From NCBI RefSeq assembly GCF_024721315.2, contig NZ_JANFAK020000036.1, positions 1-62,929 on the forward strand: a DNA stretch of 62,929 nucleotides, read 5' to 3'. The position numbers were made by a program, and so were the translations under genes. This stretch comes from Streptomyces sp. Isolate_45 (GTDB lineage: Bacteria > Actinomycetota > Actinomycetes > Streptomycetales > Streptomycetaceae). This document shows positions 45,517 to 55,926 of the stretch, in pieces. The notes under the pieces were generated by a model that was given only the letters and a program-made list of their open reading frames with translations, ran no database searches and was not told the DNA's origin. How positions within the stretch are numbered: the stretch's first letter is position 1; every line of letters begins with the position of its first letter.

Positions 45517-47718
45517 TCAGCCCTTCTCCAGGTACTGCTCGCGCTCGGTGTCCAGCAGGGCGTCGAGCGCGGTCCGCAGCCCCGGCAGGCCCTCCAGGTC
45601 CGGGTCGGCGGCGACGACGCGGGTGGCCTCCTCCCGGGCCTGGGCGATGACCTCCTCGTCCTCGATGACGGCGAGCATGCGCAGCGAGGAGCGCACGCCC
45701 GACTGGGCCTGACCGAGTACGTCGCCCTCGCGGCGCTGTTCCAGGTCGATGCGGGACAGTTCGAACCCGTCGAGGGTGGCGGCGACCGCGGCGAGCCGGG
45801 CGCGGGCGGGACTGGCCTCGTGCATCTCGCTGACCAGCAGGCACAGGCCGGGGGCGGAGCCCCGGCCGACGCGGCCGCGCAGCTGGTGGAGTTGGGAGAC
45901 GCCGAACCGGTCCGCGTCCATGATCACCATGACGGTGGAGTTGGGGACGTTCACCCCGACCTCGATGACGGTGGTCGCGACCAGCACCTTGACCTCGCCG
46001 GCGGCGAATCGGCGCATCACGTCGTCCTTGTCGGCGGGGTCCATCCGACCGTGCAGCACCTCGACGGACAGCCCGGACAGGGGGCCCTTGACCAGTTGTT
46101 CGGCGATCTCCAGGACGGCGAGCGGGGGCCGCTTGTCGCCGTCCTCCTCGGCGGCCTTCTTCTTCTTGGGCTCGTCCTCGCCGTCGCCGATCCGGGGGCA
46201 GACCACGTACGCCTGGTGGCCGTTCTCCACTTCCTCGCGGACCCGCTCCCAGGCGCGGGTGAGGAAGTGCGGCTTGTCCTTGGCGGGCACCACGTGCGTG
46301 GCGATCGGGGAACGCCCGGCGGGCAGCTGGTCCAGTACGGACGTCTCCAGGTCGCCGAAGACGGTCATGGCCACGGTGCGCGGGATCGGGGTGGCCGTCA
46401 TGACGAGCAGGTGCGGAGGCTGCTTGCCCTTCGAGCGCAGGGCGTCGCGCTGCTCGACGCCGAAGCGGTGCTGTTCGTCGACCACGACCAGGCCGAGGTC
46501 GTGGAACCGGACCTTGTCCTCGATGAGGGCGTGGGTGCCGATGACGACGCCGGCCTCGCCGGTGACGAGGTCGAGCAGGGCCTGCCGGCGGGCGGGCATG
46601 CCCATCGACCCGGTGAGCAGCACCACCTTGGTGCCCCGGTCGGAGCCGCCGAGCAGGCCGCCCTCGGCGAGTTCGCCCATCATCTCGGTGATGGACCGGT
46701 GGTGCTGTTGGGCGAGCACCTCGGTCGGCGCGAGCATCGCGGCCTGCCCGCCGGAGTCGACGACGGCCAGCATGGCCCGCAGGGCGACCATCGTCTTGCC
46801 GGATCCGACCTCGCCCTGGAGGAGCCGGTGCATGGGGTGGCTGGTGGCGAGGTCGTCGAAGATCTCCTTCGAGACGGTCTGCTGGCCTTCGGTGAGGGTG
46901 AAGGGCAGTTTGGCGTCGAAGGAGTCGAGGAGGCCGCCGGGGGCGGCGCGGCGCGGGACGGCCGGGAGCTGGGAGTCGTCGTGCCGGCGGCGGGCCAGGG
47001 CGACCTGGAGGACGAAGGCCTCGTCCCACTTGAGGCGTTGGCGGGCGTCCTCGACGTCGGCCTTGGTGGTGGGGCGGTGGATCTTGAGGAGGGCCTCGGT
47101 GAGCGGGACCAGCCCGCGGCCCTCGCGCAGGGCGGGCGGGAGCGGGTCCACCACCTCGTCGATGCCGGGCAGTACGGCGTCGACACACTTGGTGATCTTC
47201 CAGGACTCCATCTTGGCGCAGGCCGGGTAGATCGGGATGAGCCGGCCTGCGAAGGCGGTGGCGGCGTCCCGGTCGGAGGCGTCCGCGCCGAGGGGTTCGT
47301 ACGCGGGGTGGGCCAGCTGGAGCTTGTTGTTGAACTTCGAGACCTTGCCCGCGAACATGGCGCGGCTGCCGGGCAGCAGCTCCTTGTGCGGTTTGTGGAC
47401 GCCCGCGCCGAAGAAGACCAGTTGGAGGCGGCCGCTGCCGTCGGTGATGGTCACCTCCAGGCGCTTCCCGCCGCCGCGGCTGCCCTGATAGGTCAGCAGG
47501 CGGGCGTCGGCGACCTGGGCGACGACGGTGACGTGCTCGTCGATCTGGTCGGCGAGTTCGGCGAGCGAGGTGAGCTCGCCGCGCTCGGCGTACCGCCGGG
47601 GGTAGTGGTGCAGGAGGTCCAGGGCCGTGTGCAGGCCGAGCTGCTCGGCCAGCACCTTGGCGGTGGCGGGGCCGAGGGTCTTCTTGAGGTCTTCGTCGAG
47701 CGCGGGCACGTGTTCCAT
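45517..47718 (-). CDS. recG: ATP-dependent DNA helicase RecG
   Basis: This 733-aa helicase regresses stalled forks and processes Holliday junctions. It has an N-terminal OB wedge domain (about 60-140), Walker A GEVGSGKT (302-309), DEQH-type VVVDEQHRFG, motif III MTATPIPRT, and motifs V-VI RGRVGRG. A charged insert KKKKAAEEDGDK lies in the helicase C domain. The ATG at 47718 (MEHVPALDEDL) lacks a clear ribosome site but matches the family N-terminus. Confidence 0.96.
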   Translation of the reverse strand: MEHVPALDEDLKKTLGPATAKVLAEQLGLHTALDLLHHYPRRYAERGELTSLAELADQIDEHVTVVAQVADARLLTYQGSRGGGKRLEVTITDGSGRLQLVFFGAGVHKPHKELLPGSRAMFAGKVSKFNNKLQLAHPAYEPLGADASDRDAATAFAGRLIPIYPACAKMESWKITKCVDAVLPGIDEVVDPLPPALREGRGLVPLTEALLKIHRPTTKADVEDARQRLKWDEAFVLQVALARRRHDDSQLPAVPRRAAPGGLLDSFDAKLPFTLTEGQQTVSKEIFDDLATSHPMHRLLQGEVGSGKTMVALRAMLAVVDSGGQAAMLAPTEVLAQQHHRSITEMMGELAEGGLLGGSDRGTKVVLLTGSMGMPARRQALLDLVTGEAGVVIGTHALIEDKVRFHDLGLVVVDEQHRFGVEQRDALRSKGKQPPHLLVMTATPIPRTVAMTVFGDLETSVLDQLPAGRSPIATHVVPAKDKPHFLTRAWERVREEVENGHQAYVVCPRIGDGEDEPKKKKAAEEDGDKRPPLAVLEIAEQLVKGPLSGLSVEVLHGRMDPADKDDVMRRFAAGEVKVLVATTVIEVGVNVPNSTVMVIMDADRFGVSQLHQLRGRVGRGSAPGLCLLVSEMHEASPARARLAAVAATLDGFELSRIDLEQRREGDVLGQAQSGVRSSLRMLAVIEDEEVIAQAREEATRVVAADPDLEGLPGLRTALDALLDTEREQYLEKG

Positions 47719-47744
47719 TGCACACCATGGCGCCGACAAGACCG

Positions 47745-49469
47745 CTATTCCACCCCGATGAGGAGGGGCGCCGACCAGCGTCCGCCCCGGTAGGTGACGG
47801 TGTCGACGGCCAGGTGTCCGTGCTGGACGTACGCCTCCAGGTGCGCGGCCAGGGTGTCGGGGACCTCGGGTCCCAGGACGAGCGTGACGAGTTCGCCGCC
47901 GGAGCCGAGCATCCGCTCCAGCACCGCCTCGGCCGTTTCGGACAGGCCCGAGCCGATGACGGCGACGTCCCCGTCGATGAGTCCGAGCACGTCTCCGGCC
48001 TGGCAGATGCCGGCGGAGGTGAAGGACCGGGCCTCGGCGACGGCGAGTTCCGCGTACCGGGTGGCGCCGGCGGCCGCCGTCATGGCGACGACGTCCTCGT
48101 CGAAGCTGGCGTCCGGATCGTGCACGGCGAGCGCGGCCAGGCCCTGGACGGCTGACCGGGTGGGGATCACGGCCACCCGGACCCCGTCGGCGCGGGCCCG
48201 CTCGGCGGCGGCGCCCGCGGCGGCGCGCAGTTCGACGGAGCCGGCGAGCAGGATCACCTCGCGGGCGTGCGCCCGGGCGACGGCGTCGACGAGTTCGGTG
48301 ACGGCGGGCGCCTCGCCGGGGCGGGCCAGGACGGTGGTCGCGCCGGCCTCCCCGCACAGGGCCGCCAGCCCCTCCCCCGGGACCACGGCGACGACGGCCC
48401 GCTGGGCGCGCGGGGCCTTGGCGCGGCGGCGTTCGTCGCCGAAGTGCGTGATGCGGATCCGGTAGGGCCGACCCGCGACGACGCCGGCCTCCACGGCGGC
48501 TCCGGGGTCGTCGACGTGCACGTGGACGTTCCACAGGCCGTCGCCGCCGACCACCACGAGGGAGTCGCCGAGCCCGTCGAGGCGCTCGCGCAGCTCGCCG
48601 ACGGCTTCCTCCGACGCCTCCAGCAGGTAGATCACCTCGTAGCCGGGACCGCCCTGTTCCTCGGCGCAGGGCTGCGGCGTCGACGGTACGGGCACGGCCC
48701 GGCCGCGCACCGGCTCCTCGGCGGGCGCCTCGCCGGACAGCGCCTGCCACAGGGCCCCGAGTACGGCGACCAGCCCGCACCCCCCGGCGTCGACGACCCC
48801 GGCCCGGCTCAGCGCGGCGAGCTGCCCCGGGGTTTCGGCGAGGGCCGCGCGGGCTCCGTCGTAGGCGGCCCCGGCGACGTCGGCGGCGGTCGCCGCGGCC
48901 GCCCCCACGGCCGCCCCGGCACGGGCGGCCGCGCCCGCGACGGTGAGCATGGTGCCCTCGACGGGGTGCGCGACGGCCTGGTACGCCTCTTCCGCGGCCC
49001 GGGTCAGGGCCCGTGCCAGCAGCGGGCCGGAGGCGCGGTCGCGGTCGGCGGCGGCGTCCCCGGTGCGCTCGGCGTTCTCGGTGTTGTCGGCGTTGTCGGC
49101 GTTCTCGGCGTTCTCGGCTCCCAGGACGTCGGCCACGCCGCGCAGCAGCTGGGCGAGGATCGTGCCGGAGTTGCCGCGGGCGCCTATGAGGGCGCCGTGC
49201 GCGTAGGCCCTTACGGCCTCGGACAGGGAGGTGGTCCCGGTTGTGCCTTCGGTCACCTCGGAGGCGGCCTTCTCGAAGGCCTCGGTGAGCGCCCGGTCGG
49301 CCGCCTCCGCGGTCAGGTAGAGGTTGGTTCCGGTGTCGGCGTCGGCGACGGGGTAGACGTTGATCGCGTCGATGTCCTCGCGGGCCCGGCCCAGTGCGGC
49401 CAGGGCCAGCGAGCTCCAGGTGCGCACCGCTTCGGCGTCGAGGGTGTGCGGGCCGGGCTCGTTCGCCAC
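47745..49469 (-). CDS. DAK/FakA-like kinase subunit (DhaL domain protein)
   Basis: This 574-aa protein has an N-terminal DhaL ATP-binding domain (INVYPVADADTGTNL with metal Asp43/45; GARGNSGTI at 97-105) and a C-terminal FakA domain. FakA phosphorylates fatty acids bound to FakB. An Asn/Ala/Glu repeat (about 119-134, AENADNADNTENAE) interrupts the DhaL domain. The GTG at 49469 follows AAGGAGGA. It sits 26 bp upstream of recG and is divergent from rpmB. A FakA-like role is by family; DegV/FakB partners are not in the window. Confidence 0.9.
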   Translation of the reverse strand: MANEPGPHTLDAEAVRTWSSLALAALGRAREDIDAINVYPVADADTGTNLYLTAEAADRALTEAFEKAASEVTEGTTGTTSLSEAVRAYAHGALIGARGNSGTILAQLLRGVADVLGAENAENADNADNTENAERTGDAAADRDRASGPLLARALTRAAEEAYQAVAHPVEGTMLTVAGAAARAGAAVGAAAATAADVAGAAYDGARAALAETPGQLAALSRAGVVDAGGCGLVAVLGALWQALSGEAPAEEPVRGRAVPVPSTPQPCAEEQGGPGYEVIYLLEASEEAVGELRERLDGLGDSLVVVGGDGLWNVHVHVDDPGAAVEAGVVAGRPYRIRITHFGDERRRAKAPRAQRAVVAVVPGEGLAALCGEAGATTVLARPGEAPAVTELVDAVARAHAREVILLAGSVELRAAAGAAAERARADGVRVAVIPTRSAVQGLAALAVHDPDASFDEDVVAMTAAAGATRYAELAVAEARSFTSAGICQAGDVLGLIDGDVAVIGSGLSETAEAVLERMLGSGGELVTLVLGPEVPDTLAAHLEAYVQHGHLAVDTVTYRGGRWSAPLLIGVE

Positions 49470-49711
49470 CGGGCGTTCCTCCTTGTGCGGGCCATGGTTC
49501 ACCGCAGGGTAACGAAGGGCGGCCGCCGGCCCTGGACCCCGGGGCGTGGCCGGTGGCTCACATGGTAGTTTTCTTGGACCGAAGCAGTCGTTGTATGCTG
49601 CTCAGGTTGCCCGTCGAGAGTCGGGCCATTCGTCCGGCAAGCCACTTCAGATCTCTGATTCCGGTGCGCCGGATTTCACTGTAAGTGCATCTGAAGTCTT
49701 TGGAGTGACCT

Positions 49712-49897
49712 GTGGCTGCCAACTGCGACGTTTGCGCCAAGGGGCCGAGCTTCGGCAACAGCATCTCCCACTCGCACCGCCGCACCTCGCGTCGCTGGAA
49801 CCCGAACATCCAGCGCGTCCGTGCCGTGGTCAATGGGACGCCGAAGCGCCTCAACGCCTGCACCTCGTGCATCAAGGCCGGCAAGGTCTCGCGCTGA
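49712..49897 (+). CDS. rpmB: 50S ribosomal protein L28 (zinc-binding form)
   Basis: This 61-aa L28 ([20 protein letters not shown]..) has Cys5/Cys8 and CTSC near residues 50-53, the C+ zinc form. The GTG at 49712 follows GGAG. It is divergent from the FakA-like gene. A weak TTCTTG-17-TATGCT promoter lies at 49571-49599. It is followed by a strong terminator. Confidence 0.97.
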   Translation: MAANCDVCAKGPSFGNSISHSHRRTSRRWNPNIQRVRAVVNGTPKRLNACTSCIKAGKVSR

Positions 49898-49937
49898 CGG
49901 CCTCCGTCGTCGTCGCGCAGCCCTTTCCGGTTGCCAG

Positions 49938-49969
49938 AAAGGCCGGTTCACCCAGGTGAACCGGCCTTT
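49938..49969. terminator. Strong bidirectional terminator rpmB / thiD
   Basis: The perfect 15-bp stem aaaggccggttcacc/ggtgaaccggccttt has a 2-nt nominal loop and is flanked by A and T runs, so it can act for both convergent genes. Confidence 0.9.
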
Positions 49970-50031
49970 TGCCTTGCCCGGAACCTTCCGGAGCCGGCCC
50001 CCGGCCTGAACCGGGGACCGGGAACCGGGTT

Positions 50032-50846
<815 letters not shown>

Positions 50847-50850
<4 letters not shown>

Positions 50851-51830
50851 CGTAGGTTCTCCTCGGCGGCCGGGTCGGCGCCGAAGTGGTCCCAGCCGCC
50901 GGTGCTGGTCCAGGGGGCGCCGTCCACGGTCACCTGGGGCAGCGCGGAGCGGTTCTGGACCTCCCCGATGACCTTCCAGCGGGCCGGCAGCTTCACGTCG
51001 GGCGGGAACGTCGCCACGATGGCGTGGTCCTCTCCCCCGGTGAGCACCCACTGGAGCGGGTCCACGCCGACGGCCTGGCCGATGTCGTGCATCTGGGTCG
51101 GGATGTCCACGGCCCCCGACCGCACGTCGATGCGCACCTTGCTGGCCTCGGCGATGTGCCCGAGGTCGGCGATCAGTCCGTCGCTGACGTCGGTCATGGC
51201 GGTGGCTCCGAGTCCGGCGGCCGCGGGGCCCGCGTGGTACGGCGGTTCGGGCCTGCGGTGTGCTTCGACGAAGGCCCGCGGGGAGCGGAAGCCGCGCGAG
51301 AGCACGGCGAACCCGGCCGCGGACCAGCCGAGCCAGCCCGTCACGGCCACGACGTCGCCGGGCCGGGCGCCGGAGCGCAGCACGGGCTCGTGGTTGCGCA
51401 GGTCGCCGAGGGCCGTGATGGCGACGGTGATGGTGTCGCCGCGTACGACGTCGCCGCCGACCACGGCGGCGCCCGCGACCTGGCACTCGTCGCGGATGCC
51501 GTCCATCAGCTCGGTGGGCCAGGTGACGGGCAGTTCCGCCGGGACGACCAGACCGAGCAGGAGCGCGGTCGGTACCGCGCCCATGGCGGCGATGTCGGCC
51601 AGGTTCTGCGCGGCGGCCTTGCGGCCGACGTCGTAGGCCGTGGACCAGTCGCGCCGGAAGTGCCGGCCCTCCAACAGGATGTCCGTGCTCGCCACGACCC
51701 GACGGTCGGGTGCCGACACGACCGCGGCGTCGTCGCCCGGTCCGAGCCGGACCGCCGGGGTGGTGGTGAGCCGTGAGGTGAGCTCCCGAATGAGCCCGAA
51801 CTCCCCCAGCTCGCCCACAGTGCCCTTCAT
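50847..51830 (-). CDS. thiL: Thiamine-monophosphate kinase ThiL
   Basis: This 327-aa AIR-synthetase-fold kinase converts TMP to TPP. It starts [16 protein letters not shown] and has the metal/ATP motif [26 protein letters not shown] and [10 protein letters not shown]. Relatives run about 310-330 aa. The ATG at 51830 follows AGAAGGGG. It is divergent from the Lrp-like gene. Confidence 0.97.
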
Positions 51831-52102
51831 CGCTGTGCCCCTTCTTGGCAAGTCCGCTTGCGGTCGCGAGCCGTCACAGCTCTGGGTACCGTCAACAGAT
51901 ACGTCAACTTCAGCTCTCCGTACGCCCCGCCGTGCGTGGCACCGGGTCCATCGGATCTCCCCACGGCACGTGCAGGAAGGGTCTCCCCGCGGCACGCGGC
52001 GACGCGGTACCGTGGCGTCCCTTCGTCCCCGGGCCCGCCCGCTGTCCCCGGGCCCAACCGAAGGTTAGGGGAAATGATCCTCGTGGCCGTCCTGGAGGTT
52101 CC

Positions 52103-52336
52103 GTGGTACAGGCGTACATCCTCATCCAGACCGAGGTGGGCAAGGCGTCGTTCGTCGCCGAGTCCATCAGCCAGATCGCGGGGGTGATCCAGGCCGAGGA
52201 CGTGACGGGCCCCTACGACGTGATCGTGCGCGCCCAGGCCGACACCGTCGACGATCTCGGCCGCATGGTGGTGGCCAAGGTCCAGCAGGTGGAGGGCATC
52301 ACCCGCACCTTGACCTGCCCGGTGGTCCATCTGTAG
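52103..52336 (+). CDS. Stand-alone RAM (Lrp/AsnC ligand-binding) domain protein
   Basis: This 77-aa protein is only the RAM effector domain (VQAYILIQTEVGKA..GPYDVIVRAQADTVDDLG..ITRTLTCPVV). There is no helix-turn-helix, so it cannot bind DNA alone; such proteins oligomerise and may bind amino acids or a full-length Lrp partner. The GTG at 52103 follows GGAGG with short spacing. It is followed 20 nt later by the DUF3515 gene. Confidence 0.92.
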   Translation: MVQAYILIQTEVGKASFVAESISQIAGVIQAEDVTGPYDVIVRAQADTVDDLGRMVVAKVQQVEGITRTLTCPVVHL

Positions 52337-52356
52337 CCCCCGTCTACTCTGGGCCG

Positions 52357-52854
52357 GTGATGTCACTGCACCGCCGGCCGCTCCGTCTGCTGGCCCTGCC
52401 CGCCGCCGCCGCGGCCCTGCTGGCCCTCGCGGGCTGTGCCCCGGGGGATTCCCGGGTCGGGGTGGATCCGCCGCCCGCTCCGCCCACCGATGTCGCGGGG
52501 CTCTGTGCGACGCTGCACGAGAAGCTCCCCGAAGAGGTGGCCGGGCTGGCGCGGACCACCACCGAACCGCGCTCGGATCTGACGGCCGCGTGGGGCGGCT
52601 CGGCGATCGTACTGCGGTGCGGTATCCCCAAGCCCCCCAAGATGGCCGATCCGAAGCAGGAGGGCGTCGAGGTGAACGGCGTCGGCTGGCTGCTGGAGAA
52701 GACGGACGACGGCGGGTTCCGGTTCACCACCGGGTCACGGCTGGCCTACACCGAGGTCCTGGTCGACAAGGAGCATGCCACGGATGCCGGGATGCTGGTC
52801 GGGCTGTCCGGCGCCGTTGCCGAGTCCGTGCCCGTCGGCATCTCGTCCTACTGA
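52357..52854 (+). CDS. DUF3515 family lipoprotein
   Basis: This 165-aa secreted protein has a signal peptide ending in the lipobox LAGC (Cys27), giving a diacylglyceryl-anchored lipoprotein. The mature domain contains CATLHEKLPEEVAGLAR and VLRCGIPKPPKM. The family is actinobacterial, of unknown function, and commonly lies beside thiL and ddl, as here. GTG 52357 or ATG 52360 may be the start. Confidence 0.9.
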   Translation: MMSLHRRPLRLLALPAAAAALLALAGCAPGDSRVGVDPPPAPPTDVAGLCATLHEKLPEEVAGLARTTTEPRSDLTAAWGGSAIVLRCGIPKPPKMADPKQEGVEVNGVGWLLEKTDDGGFRFTTGSRLAYTEVLVDKEHATDAGMLVGLSGAVAESVPVGISSY

Positions 52855-52903
52855 GTCGCCCCCACCGGATCCGTCCCCACGGGATCCGTCCTCCCGCACA
52901 CCG

Positions 52904-52942
52904 CCGCCCGCCGCCGCGCTCGATGAGCGCGGCGGCGGGCGG
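52904..52942. terminator. 18-bp convergent terminator
   Basis: The stem ccgcccgccgccgcgctc/gagcgcggcggcgggcgg is perfect with a gat loop, between the convergent DUF3515 and ddl genes. Confidence 0.85.
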
Positions 52943-52969
52943 TCGGCTGTCCGGGCCCCGGGCCGCCTG

Positions 52970-54127
52970 CTAGCGCAGCCCGGTGGAGCGGCGCAGCGCC
53001 GCCTGGATGAGCAGGTCCACCAGCTCCTGGTACTCGATGCCGGACTCCTGCCACATGCGCGGGTACATGGAGATCGGCGTGAAGCCGGGCATCGTGTTGA
53101 TCTCGTTGATGACGAACTCGCCGTCCTCCGTGAGGAAGAAGTCGGCGCGCACCAGGCCCTCGCAGGAGGCGGCGTCGAACGCCTCGATCGCCAGGCGCTG
53201 TACCTCGGCGGTCTGCTCCGGGGTGAGCGGGGCGGGCACGATCCCGGAGGCGGAGTCGATGTACTTCGCCTCGAAGTCGTAGAAGTCGTGGCTGGAGACC
53301 GGCGGGATCTCGGCGGGCGCGCTGGCGCGCGGGCCGTCCTCGAACTCCAGGACCCCGCACTCGATCTCGCGGCCGCGCAGCAGCGCCTCCACGATGATCT
53401 TCGGGTCGTGCCGGCGGGCCTCGCGGACCGCGGCGTCGAGTCCGGTGGCGTCGTCGACCTTGGTGATGCCGATGGAGGAGCCCGCGCGGGCGGGCTTCAC
53501 GAACAGCGGCCAACCGTGCTCGGCGGCGAAGTCCAGGACCTTCGCCCGGGCGGCGTCCTGGTCGGCCTCCCACTCACGGGGGCGGATGGTCACGTACGGG
53601 CCGACCTTCAGCCCGAAGGACGTGAAGACCCGCTTCATGTAGTCCTTGTCCTGGCCGACGGCCGAGGCGAGGACGCCCGAGCCGACGTACGGGATCCCGG
53701 ACAGCTCCAGGAGGCCCTGCAGGGTGCCGTCCTCGCCGTACGGGCCGTGCAGGACGGGGAAGACGACGTCGACCTCGCCCAGGGCCTTGGGAACGGCGCC
53801 CGGCTCGGTGTAGACGACCTCGCGGCTGGCGGGGTCGACGGAGAGCACGACGCTGCCGTCGGCGGAGTCGGCGAGCGTCTCCACGCTGGGCAGCTCGCGG
53901 TCCGCGATGGCCATGCGCTCGGGCTCGTCGGCGGTCAGCGCCCACCGGCCGTCCGTGGTGATGCCGATGGGCAGCACCTCGTACTTGGAACGGTCGATGG
54001 AACGCAGGACGGCGCCGGCCGTGACGACCGAGATGGCGTGTTCCGAGCTGCGGCCGCCGAACACGACGGCCACGCGGGGCTTGCGGCCCTGCTGCTCAGG
54101 GGTCTGGGGGAGGTTCTCGCTGCTCAT
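52970..54127 (-). CDS. ddl: D-alanine--D-alanine ligase
   Basis: This 385-aa ATP-grasp enzyme makes D-Ala-D-Ala for peptidoglycan. It has VAVVFGGRSSEHAISV, FPVLHGPYGEDGT, LFVKPARAGSSIGI and INEINTMPGFTPISMYP. The specificity loop YDFEAKY keeps the Tyr typical of D-Ala-D-Ala rather than the residues of D-Ala-D-Lac ligases, so no glycopeptide-resistance form is suggested. It is followed by gpsA 39 nt after a different transcript order (gpsA is upstream on this strand). Confidence 0.96.
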   Translation of the reverse strand: MSSENLPQTPEQQGRKPRVAVVFGGRSSEHAISVVTAGAVLRSIDRSKYEVLPIGITTDGRWALTADEPERMAIADRELPSVETLADSADGSVVLSVDPASREVVYTEPGAVPKALGEVDVVFPVLHGPYGEDGTLQGLLELSGIPYVGSGVLASAVGQDKDYMKRVFTSFGLKVGPYVTIRPREWEADQDAARAKVLDFAAEHGWPLFVKPARAGSSIGITKVDDATGLDAAVREARRHDPKIIVEALLRGREIECGVLEFEDGPRASAPAEIPPVSSHDFYDFEAKYIDSASGIVPAPLTPEQTAEVQRLAIEAFDAASCEGLVRADFFLTEDGEFVINEINTMPGFTPISMYPRMWQESGIEYQELVDLLIQAALRRSTGLR

Positions 54128-54166
54128 ATCGCCACGAGGGTACCCGCTCGAACGTCCGGAAAGGAG

Positions 54167-55177
54167 TCAGCGCCGTTCCGGTTTGGCGCTGCGCCCCATG
54201 AGTTCCTTCAGCGCGACCAGCGTGGGCTTGCCGTGGTGGACGATGTCGACCACGGTGTCGGTGATCGGCATGTCCACTCCGTACCGGTTGGCCAGATCCG
54301 CCACGGACTGGCAGGACTTGACCCCCTCGGCGGTCTGCTTGGTGACCGCGATGGTCTCCTCCAGGGTCATCCCGCGGCCCAGGTTGGTGCCGAAGGTGTG
54401 GTTCCGGGAGAGCGGCGAGGAGCAGGTCGCGACGAGGTCGCCGAGGCCGGCGAGGCCGGAGAAGGTGAGCGGGTCGGCGCCCATGGCCAGGCCCAGGCGG
54501 GTGGCTTCGGCGAGTCCGCGGGTGATGAGCGAGCCCTTGGTGTTGTCGCCCAGGCCCATGCCGTCCGCGATGCCGACGGCGAGGCCGATGACGTTCTTGA
54601 CGGCGCCGCCGAGCTCGCAGCCGATGACGTCGGTGCTCGTGTACGGGCGGAAGTACGGGGTGTGGCAAGCGGCCTGGAGGCGCTGGGCCACGGCCTCGTC
54701 CACACAGGCGACGACCGAGGCCGCGGGCTGCCGGGCGACGATCTCGCGGGCCAGGTTGGGGCCGGTGACGACGGCGACCCGCTCGGAGGGGACCTTGGCC
54801 ACCTCTTCGATGACCTCGCTCATCCGCTTCGCCGTGCCGAGTTCGATGCCCTTCATCAGGGAGACGAGGACGGCGTCGGCGGGCAGCAGCGGGGCCCAGG
54901 CGGCGAGGTTGCCGCGCAGGGTCTGCGAGGGGATCGCCAGGACCGCGAAGTCGGCGCCGCTCGCGGCCTCTGCCGCGTCGGTGGTGGCCCGCATGTTCGC
55001 GGGCAGTTCCACGCCGGGGAAGTAGTCGGGGTTGGTCCGGCCGTTGTTGATGGCGTCGGCCAGCTCCTGCCGGCGGCCCCAGAGGGTCACCTCGCAGCCG
55101 GCGTCCGCGAGCACCATGCCGAAGGCCGTTCCCCACGAGCCGGTTCCGAAGACGGCCACCTTCACGGGACGTGTCAC
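54167..55177 (-). CDS. gpsA: NAD(P)-dependent glycerol-3-phosphate dehydrogenase GpsA
   Basis: This 336-aa enzyme makes sn-glycerol-3-phosphate for phospholipids. It has the Rossmann motif VFGTGSWGTAF, KGIELGTAKRMSEV, the catalytic Lys in GGAVKNVIGLAVG and LAGLGDLVATC. The GTG at 55177 overlaps the plsC stop (GTGA). Coupling of gpsA to an acyltransferase gives a phospholipid-synthesis pair. Confidence 0.97.
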   Translation of the reverse strand: MTRPVKVAVFGTGSWGTAFGMVLADAGCEVTLWGRRQELADAINNGRTNPDYFPGVELPANMRATTDAAEAASGADFAVLAIPSQTLRGNLAAWAPLLPADAVLVSLMKGIELGTAKRMSEVIEEVAKVPSERVAVVTGPNLAREIVARQPAASVVACVDEAVAQRLQAACHTPYFRPYTSTDVIGCELGGAVKNVIGLAVGIADGMGLGDNTKGSLITRGLAEATRLGLAMGADPLTFSGLAGLGDLVATCSSPLSRNHTFGTNLGRGMTLEETIAVTKQTAEGVKSCQSVADLANRYGVDMPITDTVVDIVHHGKPTLVALKELMGRSAKPERR

Positions 55178-55926
55178 TTGTTGCCCTCCCCCGCGGCGTT
55201 GCGCCGCTGCTGCGCCCTGGCCTTGCGGTGGTCGTAGGGCTGCGCGGGGGCGTTCTCGCCGCGCAGCTCCTCCAGGAGCTTGGTGATGTCGGCCATGATG
55301 GCCTCCGTGGCGCCCTTGAGGACGTCCGGCGTGGGTTCCAGGTCGTAGAAGGCCGAGAGGTCCACGGGCGGTCCGGCGAGGACCTGGAGGGTCTTGCGGG
55401 GGAACAGGCTGAGCTTGTTCTCCTTGGCATAGGGCGGCATCGCGAGGTTCGCGCCCCATTGGGCCACCGGAATGACGGGCGCCCTGGTGATCAGCGCCAC
55501 CCTGGCGGCGCCGGTCTTGCCGGCCATCGGCCACATCTCGGGATCCCGGGTGAGGGTGCCCTCCGGGTAAAAGGCGACGCATTCGCCCCGTTCGATGGCG
55601 TCCACGGCGGCCCGGAATGCGTCCAGGGCGTTCGTGGTCTCCCGGTAGACGGGGATCTGGCCGGAGCCGCGGAGGATCATGCCGACGAAAGGCACCTTGA
55701 AGAGTCCGGCCTTGGCGAGCAATCGGGGCACCCGGCCGGTGTTGTACTGGAAGTGCGCGTAGGACAGCGGGTCCAGATACGAGTTGTGATTGACGGCGGT
55801 GATAAATCCACCGTCGGCCGGAATGTGCTCCATTCCCCGCCAGTCCCGCTTGAAGAGCACTACCAGCGGCGGTTTCGCGATGACCGCCGCCAGGCGGTAC
55901 CAGAAGCCGATTCTGCGGCGGGACAC
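55174..55926 (-). CDS. PlsC-type 1-acylglycerol-3-phosphate acyltransferase
   Basis: This 250-aa acyltransferase has an N-terminal hydrophobic region, the catalytic NHNSYLD (HX4D) and the substrate-binding FYPEGTLTRD. It converts lysophosphatidate to phosphatidate. The start is GTG 55926 behind GAGGAAGG; a much longer upstream frame is not supported. The basic C-terminal tail (DHRKARAQQRRN) may be membrane-associated. It is coupled to gpsA. Confidence 0.94.
   Translation of the reverse strand: MSRRRIGFWYRLAAVIAKPPLVVLFKRDWRGMEHIPADGGFITAVNHNSYLDPLSYAHFQYNTGRVPRLLAKAGLFKVPFVGMILRGSGQIPVYRETTNALDAFRAAVDAIERGECVAFYPEGTLTRDPEMWPMAGKTGAARVALITRAPVIPVAQWGANLAMPPYAKENKLSLFPRKTLQVLAGPPVDLSAFYDLEPTPDVLKGATEAIMADITKLLEELRGENAPAQPYDHRKARAQQRRNAAGEGNK

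Noticed and set aside
51831..52102. TPP riboswitch upstream of thiL-thiD
   Set aside because: I looked for the conserved CUGAGA core and pairing arms and did not see them on the minus strand.
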